24,220 bases of DNA from Methanobacteriaceae archaeon. Its GTDB lineage: Archaea > Methanobacteriota > Methanobacteria > Methanobacteriales > Methanobacteriaceae. Positions 16,410 through 24,220 of this stretch are shown one piece after another. Position numbers and translations under genes: made by a program. The notes beneath the pieces are model-generated. The model was not told where the DNA came from, ran no database searches, and saw only the letters and a program-made list of their open reading frames with translations. Location of the stretch: contig CAAFWR010000023.1 of the NCBI GenBank assembly GCA_900766745.1, forward strand, positions 1 to 24,220, given 5' to 3'. Positions within the stretch are counted from its first letter, which is position 1; every line of letters starts with the position of its first letter.

Positions 16410-17264
16410 ATGAATTGGGATAATATTTTATTTCCAGCAGATATTGGAAGGTTAACTAAGAAAGAAAAGACAATTTATGTATTTGTATTTGCTATTATTC
16501 CCATAACATTTATTCTATCTTTTGTGTTGTATGTGGATTATCCATCTAATATGAACACATATGTTAGGGATATTCTATTAATGTTCCCATTTATTTTTCT
16601 TTTTTTAGGTATCATTTCGCCTGTAGTTTTTCACAATATTATTGTTAAAAGGGTGAAATATTTTTCTGAATATCATTGGGGCAATACTTATCAATACGGA
16701 GTCCTTATATTCTCATTATATCTCCTTCCTGCTTTCATTTCTGGAGGTTTAGTGGCGGGTTATGTTTTTGATAATATTGTTTTAGGAGCTGGAATAAGTC
16801 TAGCTTTTACAATTCCTCTGGCTGGAGAACTTTTAAGAAATAATGTCTTCAATGATGAAAGTTGTAATTTAGATGGAAAAGTAGTAATGGGGTATGAACC
16901 TGGGAGATTCCTTTTATTAAGTACATTTATTGGATTATATGGTTATATTTTGGGTTTTAGAAGTATTGATAGTTACAATACTTTAATTTGGATTGCTGTT
17001 GTTTTTTTATTCCAATTATCACTTCTTTTCCCAGATAAAGTTAATAAGATTTTTCCTTTAGAAATTAGAACTAAACAGGGGCATTTTACATATTTAGGTA
17101 CTATTATAGTACTGTTTTTCATATTTGTTTTTACATGTCAGAATCTATTACTTGGAATCGATGTAAAAATAAGTAATTTAAGTTTTAAAAATATTCTTTG
17201 CTGGATTATAGGAGTAATAACTGCTATTATATTATTAAAGAAATACAAAGATGTTTGGAAATGA
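16410..17264 (+). CDS. Polytopic membrane protein, unknown
   Basis: The product is 284 residues from ATG 16410, or 296 from a TTG at 16374. The ATG is preferred because the TTG lies only a few bases after a possible TATA box (CTTTTATACA, about 16363). It starts MNWDNILFPADIGRLTKKEK, then has about eight membrane segments with short loops. One soluble loop (NDESCNLDGKVVMGYEPGR) sits in the middle. It lies 77 bases after cbiO, but nothing in it suggests metal transport. No family was recognised. It is followed by a T-rich, gene-free stretch. Confidence 0.7.
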   Translation: MNWDNILFPADIGRLTKKEKTIYVFVFAIIPITFILSFVLYVDYPSNMNTYVRDILLMFPFIFLFLGIISPVVFHNIIVKRVKYFSEYHWGNTYQYGVLIFSLYLLPAFISGGLVAGYVFDNIVLGAGISLAFTIPLAGELLRNNVFNDESCNLDGKVVMGYEPGRFLLLSTFIGLYGYILGFRSIDSYNTLIWIAVVFLFQLSLLFPDKVNKIFPLEIRTKQGHFTYLGTIIVLFFIFVFTCQNLLLGIDVKISNLSFKNILCWIIGVITAIILLKKYKDVWK

Positions 17265-17536
17265 TTTTTAAGAATTTGACTTAATTTCAACGATGCTCTT
17301 GTTAATCTATTTTTCCTGTCCTTTTGTTCTTTGTTCACTTCTTGTTTTAAGAACATGATGAAAATTATTTTAAATGTAATTTCAAAAAGGGGATAATATT
17401 ATTGAATATTTAACAAATTATTAAACTCCAAATCTCATTTTAAGTTAATATCCTACTTTTTTTTAAATCGAGTACTATCTTTTTTTTAGATTTCCTTGTC
17501 ATATTGCAGATATTTTTAAAGTACATTTTAGAAAAA

Positions 17537-17546
17537 TTTATATAAA
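17537..17546 (+). promoter_or_regulatory. TATA box of P-type ATPase gene
   Basis: TTTATATAAA preceded by an A-rich element (GAAAAA) is a near-ideal archaeal promoter. Transcription would start at about 17565, some 45-50 bases before the ATG. Confidence 0.6.
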
Positions 17547-17555
17547 CTTTACAAT

Positions 17556-17601
17556 AAAGTAATACTGAGTATTTAAATAAACTTAAAAAAAGTATTACTT
17601 T
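17556..17601. promoter_or_regulatory. 11-bp perfect inverted repeat, candidate metal-responsive operator
   Basis: AAAGTAATACT (17556-17566) and AGTATTACTTT (17591-17601) are exact complements separated by 24 bp. The first arm spans the expected start of transcription and the second ends just before the GTGAT ribosome binding word at 17604. A repressor could block initiation here, or the leader could fold to hide the ribosome binding site. Confidence 0.55.
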
Positions 17602-17612
17602 TTGTGATAATT

Positions 17613-19478
17613 ATGATAAATAGAATAATGGATTATCTTGCAGGACTGAAAATGACAATAGTTGCAGGAATATTTCTTTTGATTTCAGCAGCATTGATGA
17701 TTGCTGGAGTGAAAGTTCCAGTTTACTTAAATCCTGCATGGGTTTGTATAATAATAAGCGGTCTTCCACTTGTTTATTTGGCTATAACACGATTGATTTT
17801 TGAAAAATGGGTATCTTCAGCACTTCTCATTACTATAGCTATGATTGCTTCAATAGCTATTGGGGAAGTATTTGCTGCAGGTGAAGTAGTATGGATCATG
17901 GCTTTAGGTGCTCTTCTTGAAGATTGGACTGTTGAAAGGGCTCAAAAAGGACTGAAAAATCTTATAACATCAACACCACAAAAAGGAAGAAGAATAGTAA
18001 ATGGACATGAAGAAATTATAAACGTTGATGAAATTGAAATAAACGATATAATCAGAGTATTTCCTGGGGAATTAATACCAGTTGACGGCATTATTGTTGA
18101 TGGAACAACTTCTGTTGATCAGTCAATCATAACTGGAGAATCATTACCTATTGATAAAAAAGAAGGGGATCCTTTATTCTGCGGAACTATGAATATGTAT
18201 GGTTCTGTTGATATTAGAGCTACAAGTGGAGGTGAAGATTCATCTCTACAAAAACTTATTAACTTAATTAAAGAAGCTGATGAGAATGAAGCACCAACAC
18301 AAAGAATAGCTGACAAATGGGCTACAATCCTGGTTCCAGTTGCACTTTTAATTGCAATTGTCGCATGGTTAATAACTGGGGATGTTGTTCGAGGAATTAC
18401 AGTTCTTGTTGTATTCTGTCCATGTGCTTTAATTTTAGCAACTCCAACAGCAATCATGGCAGCTATCGGTCAGGCTACAAAACATGGTGTAATTATCAAA
18501 TCTGGCGAATCTTTAGAGATTCTAGGGGCCTTAAATACACTGGTCTTTGATAAAACAGGAACCTTAACATATGGTAAGCTAATGGTTTCAGATATAATTC
18601 CAATTGATTCCAATATATCAAAAGAGGAATTACTTAAATTAACAGCATCATCTGAAGTTAAAAGTGAACACCCCTTAGCTAAATCCATTGTTCAGCATGC
18701 TAAAGATAAAAATATGGAACTTGAAGAAACTAAAGACTTTAAAATGTATCCTGGAAAAGGAATATCTGCAATTAACTCTTATGGTCAGATTTTTGCAGGA
18801 AATGTGGATTTTTTATCTGAAAACAATATTGCTTTAGAATCTGATGCTAAGGAATGTCTTGAAAAACTAAGAAATGAAGGTAAGGCTTCAATAATTGTGG
18901 GTGGAAAGGGTGGAGTTATTGGAATAATTGCTCTTTCTGATGTTATACGTGAAGATGCTTCTAAAATCATAAAAAAATTACAAGACATGCATATAAAAAT
19001 AATACTTTTAACTGGTGATCATAAAAAAACAGCAGAATACTTTGCAAAAAAAGTTGGAATAGAAAAAGTCTGCGGAAATCTGCTTCCTGAGGACAAACTA
19101 AAAATTATCGAAAAACTAGAAAACAAAGGTAGAAAAGTATGTATGATTGGTGATGGTGTCAACGACGCTCCAGCATTGAAAAAAGCAGATGTAAGTATTG
19201 CAATGGGTGGAATAGGTAGTGATATAGCAATAGATACTGCAGATATAACGCTGCTTGGAGATGACATCGGAAAAATACCTTACCTTAAAAAGCTCTCAAA
19301 CACCACATTATTTACTATAAAATTCAACATAGGCTTGTCTTTAGTGATTAATGCAGTAGCTATTGTTTGTTCAGTCTTGGGATTATTAAATCCAGTTACT
19401 GGAGCATTAGTTCACAATGCAGGATCATGTTTGGTTGTGATAAATGCAGCACTGCTTTATGACAGAAAATTTTATTAA
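17613..19478 (+). CDS. Heavy-metal P1B-type ATPase
   Basis: This is a membrane pump of 621 residues that exports a metal cation at the cost of ATP. It has no N-terminal metal-binding domain. Motifs: actuator TGES near 174-177, metal site CPC at 269-271, phosphorylation site DKTGT at 313-317, nucleotide site HP at 353-354, and hinge GDGVND at 513-518. The last membrane segments carry VHNAGSCLVVIN (His601, Asn602, Gly604, Ser605). CPC with HNxGS is neither the Cu pattern (MxxSS) nor the CoaT pattern (SPC/HEGGT), so the metal (Zn, Cd, Cu or other) is not assigned. ATG 17613 is preferred to GTG 17604, which would sit on the GTGAT ribosome binding word. The palindrome in its leader suggests metal-dependent control. 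Confidence 0.92.
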   Translation: MINRIMDYLAGLKMTIVAGIFLLISAALMIAGVKVPVYLNPAWVCIIISGLPLVYLAITRLIFEKWVSSALLITIAMIASIAIGEVFAAGEVVWIMALGALLEDWTVERAQKGLKNLITSTPQKGRRIVNGHEEIINVDEIEINDIIRVFPGELIPVDGIIVDGTTSVDQSIITGESLPIDKKEGDPLFCGTMNMYGSVDIRATSGGEDSSLQKLINLIKEADENEAPTQRIADKWATILVPVALLIAIVAWLITGDVVRGITVLVVFCPCALILATPTAIMAAIGQATKHGVIIKSGESLEILGALNTLVFDKTGTLTYGKLMVSDIIPIDSNISKEELLKLTASSEVKSEHPLAKSIVQHAKDKNMELEETKDFKMYPGKGISAINSYGQIFAGNVDFLSENNIALESDAKECLEKLRNEGKASIIVGGKGGVIGIIALSDVIREDASKIIKKLQDMHIKIILLTGDHKKTAEYFAKKVGIEKVCGNLLPEDKLKIIEKLENKGRKVCMIGDGVNDAPALKKADVSIAMGGIGSDIAIDTADITLLGDDIGKIPYLKKLSNTTLFTIKFNIGLSLVINAVAIVCSVLGLLNPVTGALVHNAGSCLVVINAALLYDRKFY

Positions 19479-19486
19479 TATTTTTT

Positions 19487-19517
19487 AAGGTGGTAGCTAT
19501 TAAACAGTTACCAACTT
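19487..19517. promoter_or_regulatory. 12-bp imperfect inverted repeat upstream of ribC
   Basis: AAGGTGGTAGCT (19487-19498) and AGTTACCAACTT (19506-19517) match as inverted copies at 10 of 12 positions around 7 bases. It lies 9 bases after the ATPase stop and 16 bases before the ribC TATA box. It could terminate the ATPase transcript or bind a regulator such as the archaeal riboflavin regulator RbkR; the latter is a guess. Confidence 0.4.
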
Positions 19518-19533
19518 TATTAAATTAAAATAA

Positions 19534-19543
19534 TTTTATATAA
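19534..19543 (+). promoter_or_regulatory. TATA box of ribC
   Basis: TTTTATATAA lies 36 bases before the ribC ATG, predicting a leader of only about 10-15 bases that still holds the AGGTGA ribosome binding site (19568-19573). Confidence 0.55.
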
Positions 19544-19569
19544 CTTGATAATATAATAATTATTATTAG

Positions 19570-20037
<468 letters not shown>

Positions 20038-20053
20038 TTATTTTGGTGTATAG

Positions 20054-20773
20054 ATGGCTCAACAAGAATTTTTAATGTCTGATGAAGATAAAAGCAATAC
20101 ATTTATAGTTATTCCAGCATACAATGAAGAAGAAAGAGTTCAGCCAGTTATAAATAATCTAGCTGAACGTGGATTTAAGATGGTCATTGTAAATGATGGA
20201 TCAACAGACAATACATTAGAAAAGCTTAAAGAATCTCAAAGGAAATATCCAAATAATATCTTTATTTTAAACCACATTATTAATCAGGGGATGGGAGCAG
20301 CTATCAGTACAGGTCTTGACGCTGTATTAAAGCATAATCCTAAATATATTGTAAACCTTGATGCTGACGGTCAACATGATATTAATGATATTGATAAGGT
20401 TTGTGAGCCTTTAATTAAAGGTAGAGCTGAAGCGGTAATTGGTGTTCGTCCTTTTGAGGATATGCCTACCTCCAAAAACTTTGCTAATACTGTAATGAAT
20501 ATTCTTACAAAAGTATTTTATCAAGTTGATGTTAGCGATTCTCAAACTGGATTTCGAGCCCTTACCTTTGATGCTTTAAAGAAAATAGAAATGAACGTTC
20601 AGGGCTATATTGTAGCTTCTGAGTTTCTAAGACAATTTAAAGAAAACGGAATTAAATTTGAGGAAGTTACTATTACAACTATTTACACTCCAGAAACTCA
20701 AGCTAAAGGAACCAATGCTATGGTAGGAATTAAAATAATGTTTAATATGATTAAACATTTGTTATTTGAATAA
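20054..20773 (+). CDS. Family 2 glycosyltransferase, DPM1-like
   Basis: The product is 239 residues. The GT-A fold is clear: VIPAYNEEERV, IVNDGSTDNT, NQGMGAAISTGLD and the metal-binding NLDADGQHD, then QTGFRAL. It resembles dolichyl-phosphate mannose or glucose synthases, which pass a sugar from a nucleotide to a polyprenol phosphate at the membrane. It lacks C-terminal membrane helices; the DUF2304 protein encoded 12 bases downstream probably anchors it. A role in glycosylation of surface proteins is likely, but the sugar and acceptor are unknown. GGTG precedes the ATG. Confidence 0.9.
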   Translation: MAQQEFLMSDEDKSNTFIVIPAYNEEERVQPVINNLAERGFKMVIVNDGSTDNTLEKLKESQRKYPNNIFILNHIINQGMGAAISTGLDAVLKHNPKYIVNLDADGQHDINDIDKVCEPLIKGRAEAVIGVRPFEDMPTSKNFANTVMNILTKVFYQVDVSDSQTGFRALTFDALKKIEMNVQGYIVASEFLRQFKENGIKFEEVTITTIYTPETQAKGTNAMVGIKIMFNMIKHLLFE

Positions 20774-20785
20774 TGGTGATTGTAT

Positions 20786-21136
20786 ATGATGGTTTATCCA
20801 ATTGTTTTTTCATTTATAGCACTTATAGCTATAATCTACTTATACCAAAGAGTATATTCAAAAAAATCTCCAGCATCATACATATTATGGGGAATAATTT
20901 GGCTATTGATTATTTTATTTGCCTTTGCACCGGAGTTAAGTAACCCTATAGGTAGATTCTTTGGTATTTCAAGAGGCCTTGATTTTCTTGTAATTGTAGC
21001 TATCATATTGATTTTCTATTTAATTTTTAAACTTTACATGAAAATAGATAAGTTACAACAGGACATGACTAAAATCGTTCGTGAAATAGCCTTAAACAAT
21101 GAAATAACTGAAAAATCCCATGATGATGAAAAGTAA
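20786..21136 (+). CDS. DUF2304 membrane protein, partner of glycosyltransferase
   Basis: This encodes 116 residues with three membrane segments (about 4-22, 33-48, 66-84) and a C-terminal coiled-coil-like tail (KLYMKIDKLQQDMTKIVREIAL). The pattern YQRVYSKKSPASYILWGIIWLLIILFAFAPEL is typical of DUF2304, described here by its first residues only. These genes are regularly next to DPM1-like glycosyltransferases, as here. GGTGAT at 20775-20780 sets the start at ATG 20786 or 20789. Confidence 0.85.
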   Translation: MMVYPIVFSFIALIAIIYLYQRVYSKKSPASYILWGIIWLLIILFAFAPELSNPIGRFFGISRGLDFLVIVAIILIFYLIFKLYMKIDKLQQDMTKIVREIALNNEITEKSHDDEK

Positions 21137-21231
21137 TTTTCACTGAATCATGTTCATTTTTATTCTAATTTTCAATCTATTTTTTATATTTATCAACAAT
21201 TTTATTTATTAAAAATTTTATATTATTTAAC

Positions 21232-21897
21232 ATGATTTATTTTAGAGGGTGTACTGCAAGAGAAAAGGAAACAAAAATAGCAGATGCAACTGAAAAATTA
21301 TTAAAATTAGCTAATATTGATTATACTATTTTAGAAGATGAATCCTGTTGCGGATCTGTTTTACTTAGGACAGGTTTTGACATTGAAGCTCAAAAACAGA
21401 TTGAAAAAAACATTAAGCAATTTAAAGATGAGAAAATATTGACTTCATGTGCTGGATGTTATAAAACATTAAAACAGGACTATGAAAACATTGATGTTAT
21501 ACATATATCAATGCTTCTAAATGATTTGATTAAAGATAATAAGATTGATTTAAGGAATACCTCATTGAAAGTTACATATCACGATTCATGTCATTTAGCA
21601 AGGCACTGTAAGGAATTTGACGCTCCTCGTGAAGTAATCAAAGCAATAGCCAATCTTGTTGAAATGGAAAATATTAAAGAGAATAGTCTATGTTGTGGTG
21701 CTGGCGGAGGAGTAAAATCAGCTTATCCTGAAATTGCAAATCAGGTTGCAGAAACCAGAATCAACCAGGCTAAAAATACAGGAGCAGAATTATTGATTAC
21801 TGCATGTCCATTTTGCAAATTAAATCTTAAAGATAGGGGAATGGAAGTTTTGGATTTAACAGAATTTTTAATAGGTGGTCTTGATGAAGAAAAGTGA
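21232..21897 (+). CDS. Two-CCG-domain Fe-S protein, LutA/LldE-like
   Basis: The product is 221 residues with two complete CCG domains: RGC, then SCCGS and SCAGC in the first; SCHLARHC, then LCCGAGGG and ACPFC in the second. CCG domains hold non-cubane or regular Fe-S clusters in heterodisulfide reductase HdrB, LutA/LldE, GlpC and TfrB. The next gene is LutB-like and overlaps it by 14 bases, which favours LutA over HdrB. Lactate growth is not known in Methanobrevibacter, so the electron donor is unclear. No strong ribosome binding site precedes the ATG, so a short or leaderless message is possible. Confidence 0.85.
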   Translation: MIYFRGCTAREKETKIADATEKLLKLANIDYTILEDESCCGSVLLRTGFDIEAQKQIEKNIKQFKDEKILTSCAGCYKTLKQDYENIDVIHISMLLNDLIKDNKIDLRNTSLKVTYHDSCHLARHCKEFDAPREVIKAIANLVEMENIKENSLCCGAGGGVKSAYPEIANQVAETRINQAKNTGAELLITACPFCKLNLKDRGMEVLDLTEFLIGGLDEEK

Positions 21898-23086
21898 ACT
21901 AGAAACAATGAGAAAATCATTTAACACAGTTAAAAGTAGATCATCATCAATTAAGAATTCTCCACAGGTTCTAAAACTTGAAAAAAGAGTAAAAAATATA
22001 AAGGAAAGTTCTATTGAAAACAATGATGAATTAATAGAAATGGCTAAAAATTCTTTTAAAAGAAATGGAATTGAATTTTTTGATGCAAAAACAGATTTAG
22101 AAGCACAAAACATTATTCTAGATATAATAAAAGATGTTGATTCAAGAGTAATAGCTAAATCAAAATCAAATACCTTAGGTGAAATTGAAGCAAAGGTATT
22201 TCTAAAAGAGAATGGTTATGAAGTTGTTGAAACCGATTTAGGAGATAGAATTCTTCAATTAAAAAAAGTTGACAATAAACCGGTTCACCCAACAGGACCT
22301 GCTTCTCATTTAAACATAAATGAAATTACAGAAATTGTTAACGAAGCATTAAATGAATCTTTAAGCCCCGTAGCTCGTGAAATTATGGAAACAGTAAGAG
22401 GAGATGTATTGGAAAACTTGAAAGAATCAAAAATTGGCATAAGTGGTGCTAATGCAGTAGCGAGTGAAGAAGGTTCTTTGGTTTTTGTCCATAATGAGGG
22501 CAATATTTCATTAGTTTCAGCTATGGATTTACATATTATTGTTGTTGGACGTGATAAGTTTGTGGAATCCTTAGAAGATGCTATTTCAATAGCTAAACTT
22601 GAAACAGTTTACGCAACTGGAAATTATGTAACCTCTTATATTAATATCATTTCAGGCCCATCTAAAACAGCAGATATTGAGAAGAAACTTCTTAAAAACA
22701 TGTATGGTGCTGAAAGGGTAGTGGTAATTATTTTAGACAATGGAAGAAGTGAGGCTAACCAAGAATGTTTAAAATGTATTGGTTGTGGGAATTGTATTGT
22801 ACACTGTCCAGTATATAATGCTGTAGGTAATGAATTTGGATTCAATAATTATTTAGGTGGTCGTGGAGTAGCTATGAGTAAATTTATTCAAGACGATGAA
22901 GTTTGTTTTGATTCAGGTCTTTATATGTGTACTTTATGTGGTTTATGTACTCTTAACTGTCCTGTTTCTATTGAGACAAATAATATTATTGAAATCCTTA
23001 GAAATGACTCAAAAAGTAAAGGATTCTATCCTAAAGCCCATGGAATTATTAGTAAAAATATTTCTGATAATGATTCTCCATTTTAA
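21884..23086 (+). CDS. LUD-domain Fe-S protein, LutB/LldF-like
   Basis: The product is 400 residues. The LUD part (about 60-285) has SKSNTLGEIEAKVFL, the segment GDRILQL, HPTGPASHLN and GANAVASEEGSLVFV; the C-terminal ferredoxin part has CLKCIGCGNCIVHCP and CTLCGLCTLNCP, for two [4Fe-4S] clusters. In bacteria LutABC oxidises L-lactate to pyruvate. Here LutC is absent, and the LutA-like protein is encoded just upstream with overlapping genes. The ATG at 21884 is chosen because AGGTGGT lies upstream at a suitable distance; the GTG-like upstream options lack one. It probably forms an oxidoreductase complex with the LutA-like protein, substrate unknown. Confidence 0.87.
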   Translation: MKKSELETMRKSFNTVKSRSSSIKNSPQVLKLEKRVKNIKESSIENNDELIEMAKNSFKRNGIEFFDAKTDLEAQNIILDIIKDVDSRVIAKSKSNTLGEIEAKVFLKENGYEVVETDLGDRILQLKKVDNKPVHPTGPASHLNINEITEIVNEALNESLSPVAREIMETVRGDVLENLKESKIGISGANAVASEEGSLVFVHNEGNISLVSAMDLHIIVVGRDKFVESLEDAISIAKLETVYATGNYVTSYINIISGPSKTADIEKKLLKNMYGAERVVVIILDNGRSEANQECLKCIGCGNCIVHCPVYNAVGNEFGFNNYLGGRGVAMSKFIQDDEVCFDSGLYMCTLCGLCTLNCPVSIETNNIIEILRNDSKSKGFYPKAHGIISKNISDNDSPF

Positions 23087-23308
23087 GAATGGTCAATCAG
23101 TTAGCTATTTTTTCTTATAATGTCCTAATTTTAGGTTAAGCAATTATTTTTCAGTATTTATTTTTTTTAATCTTGATTATTGGTTTGTTGAAAATTTATT
23201 CTTGTTTATTAATTCTTATTCATAATTTAATAATATCCTATTGTTAGCAAATGTTTATTATGAAGGAGTTTGATATTAAATATTATATTCTTTAGTGGGT
23301 GATTTAGT

Positions 23309-23614
23309 ATGAATGATAGGGTTAAAATAGCTAAAGAGTTTGCAGATACTATTAAATCTGATGATATTAAATTAATTATTTTATTTGGGTCTGTTGCTCG
23401 TGGTGAGGATACTGAAGAGTCTGATATAGATATTTTAATTGTTTCACCTAAAGCTGATGAATTGGAGTTTGAAATTACTAAGGTTGTTACGGATATTATT
23501 CTTGAAAAAGATGAAGTTATTTCTCCTTTTTTAATTACTGAAGAATATTTTAATGAAACAAGAAACACTTCATTCTTAACTAATGTTCTTAATGATGGTG
23601 TTCTAATTGGATGA
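23309..23614 (+). CDS. Minimal nucleotidyltransferase (MNT), MntA-like antitoxin
   Basis: The product is 101 residues with the nucleotidyltransferase motif GS(27-28)VARGEDTEESD39-I-D41. In MntA-HepT type systems this protein adds AMP to the HEPN partner and so silences it. The next gene encodes a HEPN protein and starts 8 bases before this gene's stop, the usual layout. GGTGAT precedes the ATG. A small nucleotidyltransferase with another target is the alternative. Confidence 0.88.
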   Translation: MNDRVKIAKEFADTIKSDDIKLIILFGSVARGEDTEESDIDILIVSPKADELEFEITKVVTDIILEKDEVISPFLITEEYFNETRNTSFLTNVLNDGVLIG

Positions 23615-23975
23615 AGTTAAGGAATTTTTTAATATGGGTAAAGAACAATTACTTGCAAGTAAATCATTACTTGAAAATGAATTTTATAGGGATCCAATAA
23701 CTCTAGCATATTTTTCTATGCATTCTTCTGCTAAGGCATTGCTGTTAAAAAGGGGTATTTCCCCAAAGACTCATGAAGGCACATTAAGACAGCTAGCCAA
23801 AGAATATGTCAAAGAGGGTTTATTCAGTAAAGAAAGTTATAATTATTTTGATTATGCTAGAACAATGAGAAATAAATCTAGTTATGCTTGCGGTATTGTT
23901 TTTTCAGAGGATTTAGCTCAAGAAATTATTTCACATGCGGAAAAATTTCTTGATGAAGTAGAACAATTATTATAA
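23607..23975 (+). CDS. HEPN-domain protein, possible RNase toxin partner of MNT
   Basis: This encodes 122 residues, all helical. The N-terminal helix (FFNMGKEQLLASKSLLENEFYRDPI) and AYFSMHSSAKALLL are typical of HEPN, with His56 in KTHEG. The late motif is R88-NKSS-Y93, so Rx4Y stands where active HepT toxins have Rx4-6H. It may therefore be non-nucleolytic or use a variant site. The start is taken as TTG 23607, overlapping the MNT gene, because the first helix needs it; ATG 23634 would cut it. It pairs with the MNT protein as a toxin-antitoxin or regulatory module. Confidence 0.82.
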   Translation: MDEVKEFFNMGKEQLLASKSLLENEFYRDPITLAYFSMHSSAKALLLKRGISPKTHEGTLRQLAKEYVKEGLFSKESYNYFDYARTMRNKSSYACGIVFSEDLAQEIISHAEKFLDEVEQLL

Positions 23976-24043
23976 ATTTTTACTTTCATTTATGGTTGAG
24001 ATTTATGGTATTTTGGCCCAATTTTTGTTTAGTAACCACATAA

Positions 24044-24072
24044 TTTTATATAGTTTAGTGCTAATAGCACTA
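24044..24072 (+). promoter_or_regulatory. TATA box and 7-bp palindrome before the right-edge adhesin fragment
   Basis: TTTTATATA (24044-24052) is followed at once by the perfect hairpin TAGTGCT-AAT-AGCACTA (24056-24072), placed where transcription would begin. It looks like a promoter with an operator, yet the downstream frame has no start codon. Confidence 0.4.
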
Positions 24073-24101
24073 TGTCCGATTTTAATTTTAAACATAATTA
24101 A

Positions 24102-24220
24102 TTTTGCTGTTTAATTGTAAGTTTTTTTTTTATTTTCGTAAACTTCAGTTTCCAAACTGGGGGTGCTGTGCTTTGGAATGGTGATTCTGGTACTTTAGAT
24201 GATTGTATTTTCATTAATAA
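24102..24220 (+). pseudogene. Adhesin-like protein fragment running off the right edge
   Basis: From about 24141 one frame reads NFSFQTGGAVLWNGDSGT, then DDCIFINN, a clear repeat unit of the same adhesin family as the left edge. The frame is open from 24102 to the window end, but it holds no ATG or TTG, and the repeat begins abruptly after a run of ten T (24122-24131) with no signal peptide. It looks like a gene whose 5' end was lost, or one put out of frame at the T run. The rest lies outside the window. Confidence 0.6.

Larger units (their letters stand above)
17265..17603. other. Gene-free stretch before the P-type ATPase
   Basis: About 340 bases with several poly-T tracts (near 17456-17465 and 17480-17488) that suit termination of the upstream membrane protein gene, then the TATA box and operator-like inverted repeat of the ATPase. 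No small gene is convincing. Confidence 0.5.

Noticed and set aside
17138..17356. A minus-strand 72-codon frame overlapping the end of the membrane protein gene
   Set aside because: It is mostly antisense to the real gene and has no good ribosome binding site.
18119..19267. Several antisense frames inside the P-type ATPase
   Set aside because: The plus-strand protein has all family motifs; the antisense products match nothing recognisable.
23992..24114. A 40-codon hydrophobic frame resembling a signal peptide before the right adhesin fragment
   Set aside because: It has no ribosome binding site, is in a different frame from the adhesin repeat and stops before it. T-rich DNA gives hydrophobic frames by chance.

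Overview
The window looks like part of a Methanobacteriales genome, most likely Methanobrevibacter (M. smithii-like). The evidence is very AT-rich DNA, adhesin-like surface repeats at both ends, archaeal-type genes (riboflavin synthase RibC, deoxyhypusine synthase, OMP decarboxylase, an archaeal-type integrase, a methanogen-type radical SAM/Cys-rich small protein pair), TATA boxes upstream of many genes, and Shine-Dalgarno sites of the GGTGAT/GGAGG type. This assignment is inference from gene content; no marker gene such as mcrA or 16S rRNA is present.

Layout. Positions 1-1416 hold the 3' part of an adhesin-like protein gene, broken by one frameshift and ending early. Positions 1417-6617 form an accessory island: a 0.9 kb non-coding stretch with four 24-bp iteron-like repeats, an operon of three small proteins (the first and third are paralogues) plus an SF3 (D5/P4-type) helicase, a 0.6 kb AT-rich gap, and an opposite-strand tyrosine recombinase that seems to lack its first catalytic arginine. 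It reads as a small integrated replicon with no visible capsid or conjugation genes.

Positions 6771-9365 (minus strand) encode an Fe-S aldo/keto reductase, a 69-residue CxxC/CxxC protein and a SPASM radical SAM enzyme, a probable protein-modification cassette. Positions 9471-13567 carry core genes: hisG, an HTH-CBS regulator, deoxyhypusine synthase, a small membrane protein and, convergent, pyrF. Positions 13743-16332 encode a complete ECF cobalt importer in the order cbiM-cbiN-cbiQ-cbiO, followed by an unrecognised polytopic membrane protein. Positions 17613-19478 encode a P1B metal-exporting ATPase with a long inverted repeat at its promoter. Then come ribC, a DPM1-like glycosyltransferase with a DUF2304 membrane protein, a LutA/LutB-like Fe-S pair, and an MNT/HEPN toxin-antitoxin type pair. 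At the right edge a fragment of another adhesin-like gene begins without a start codon.

The parts that stand out most are the compact integrated replicon with its iterons and paralogous small proteins, the radical SAM/Cys-rich pair, and the operator-like inverted repeats. No tRNA, rRNA or CRISPR array was seen.
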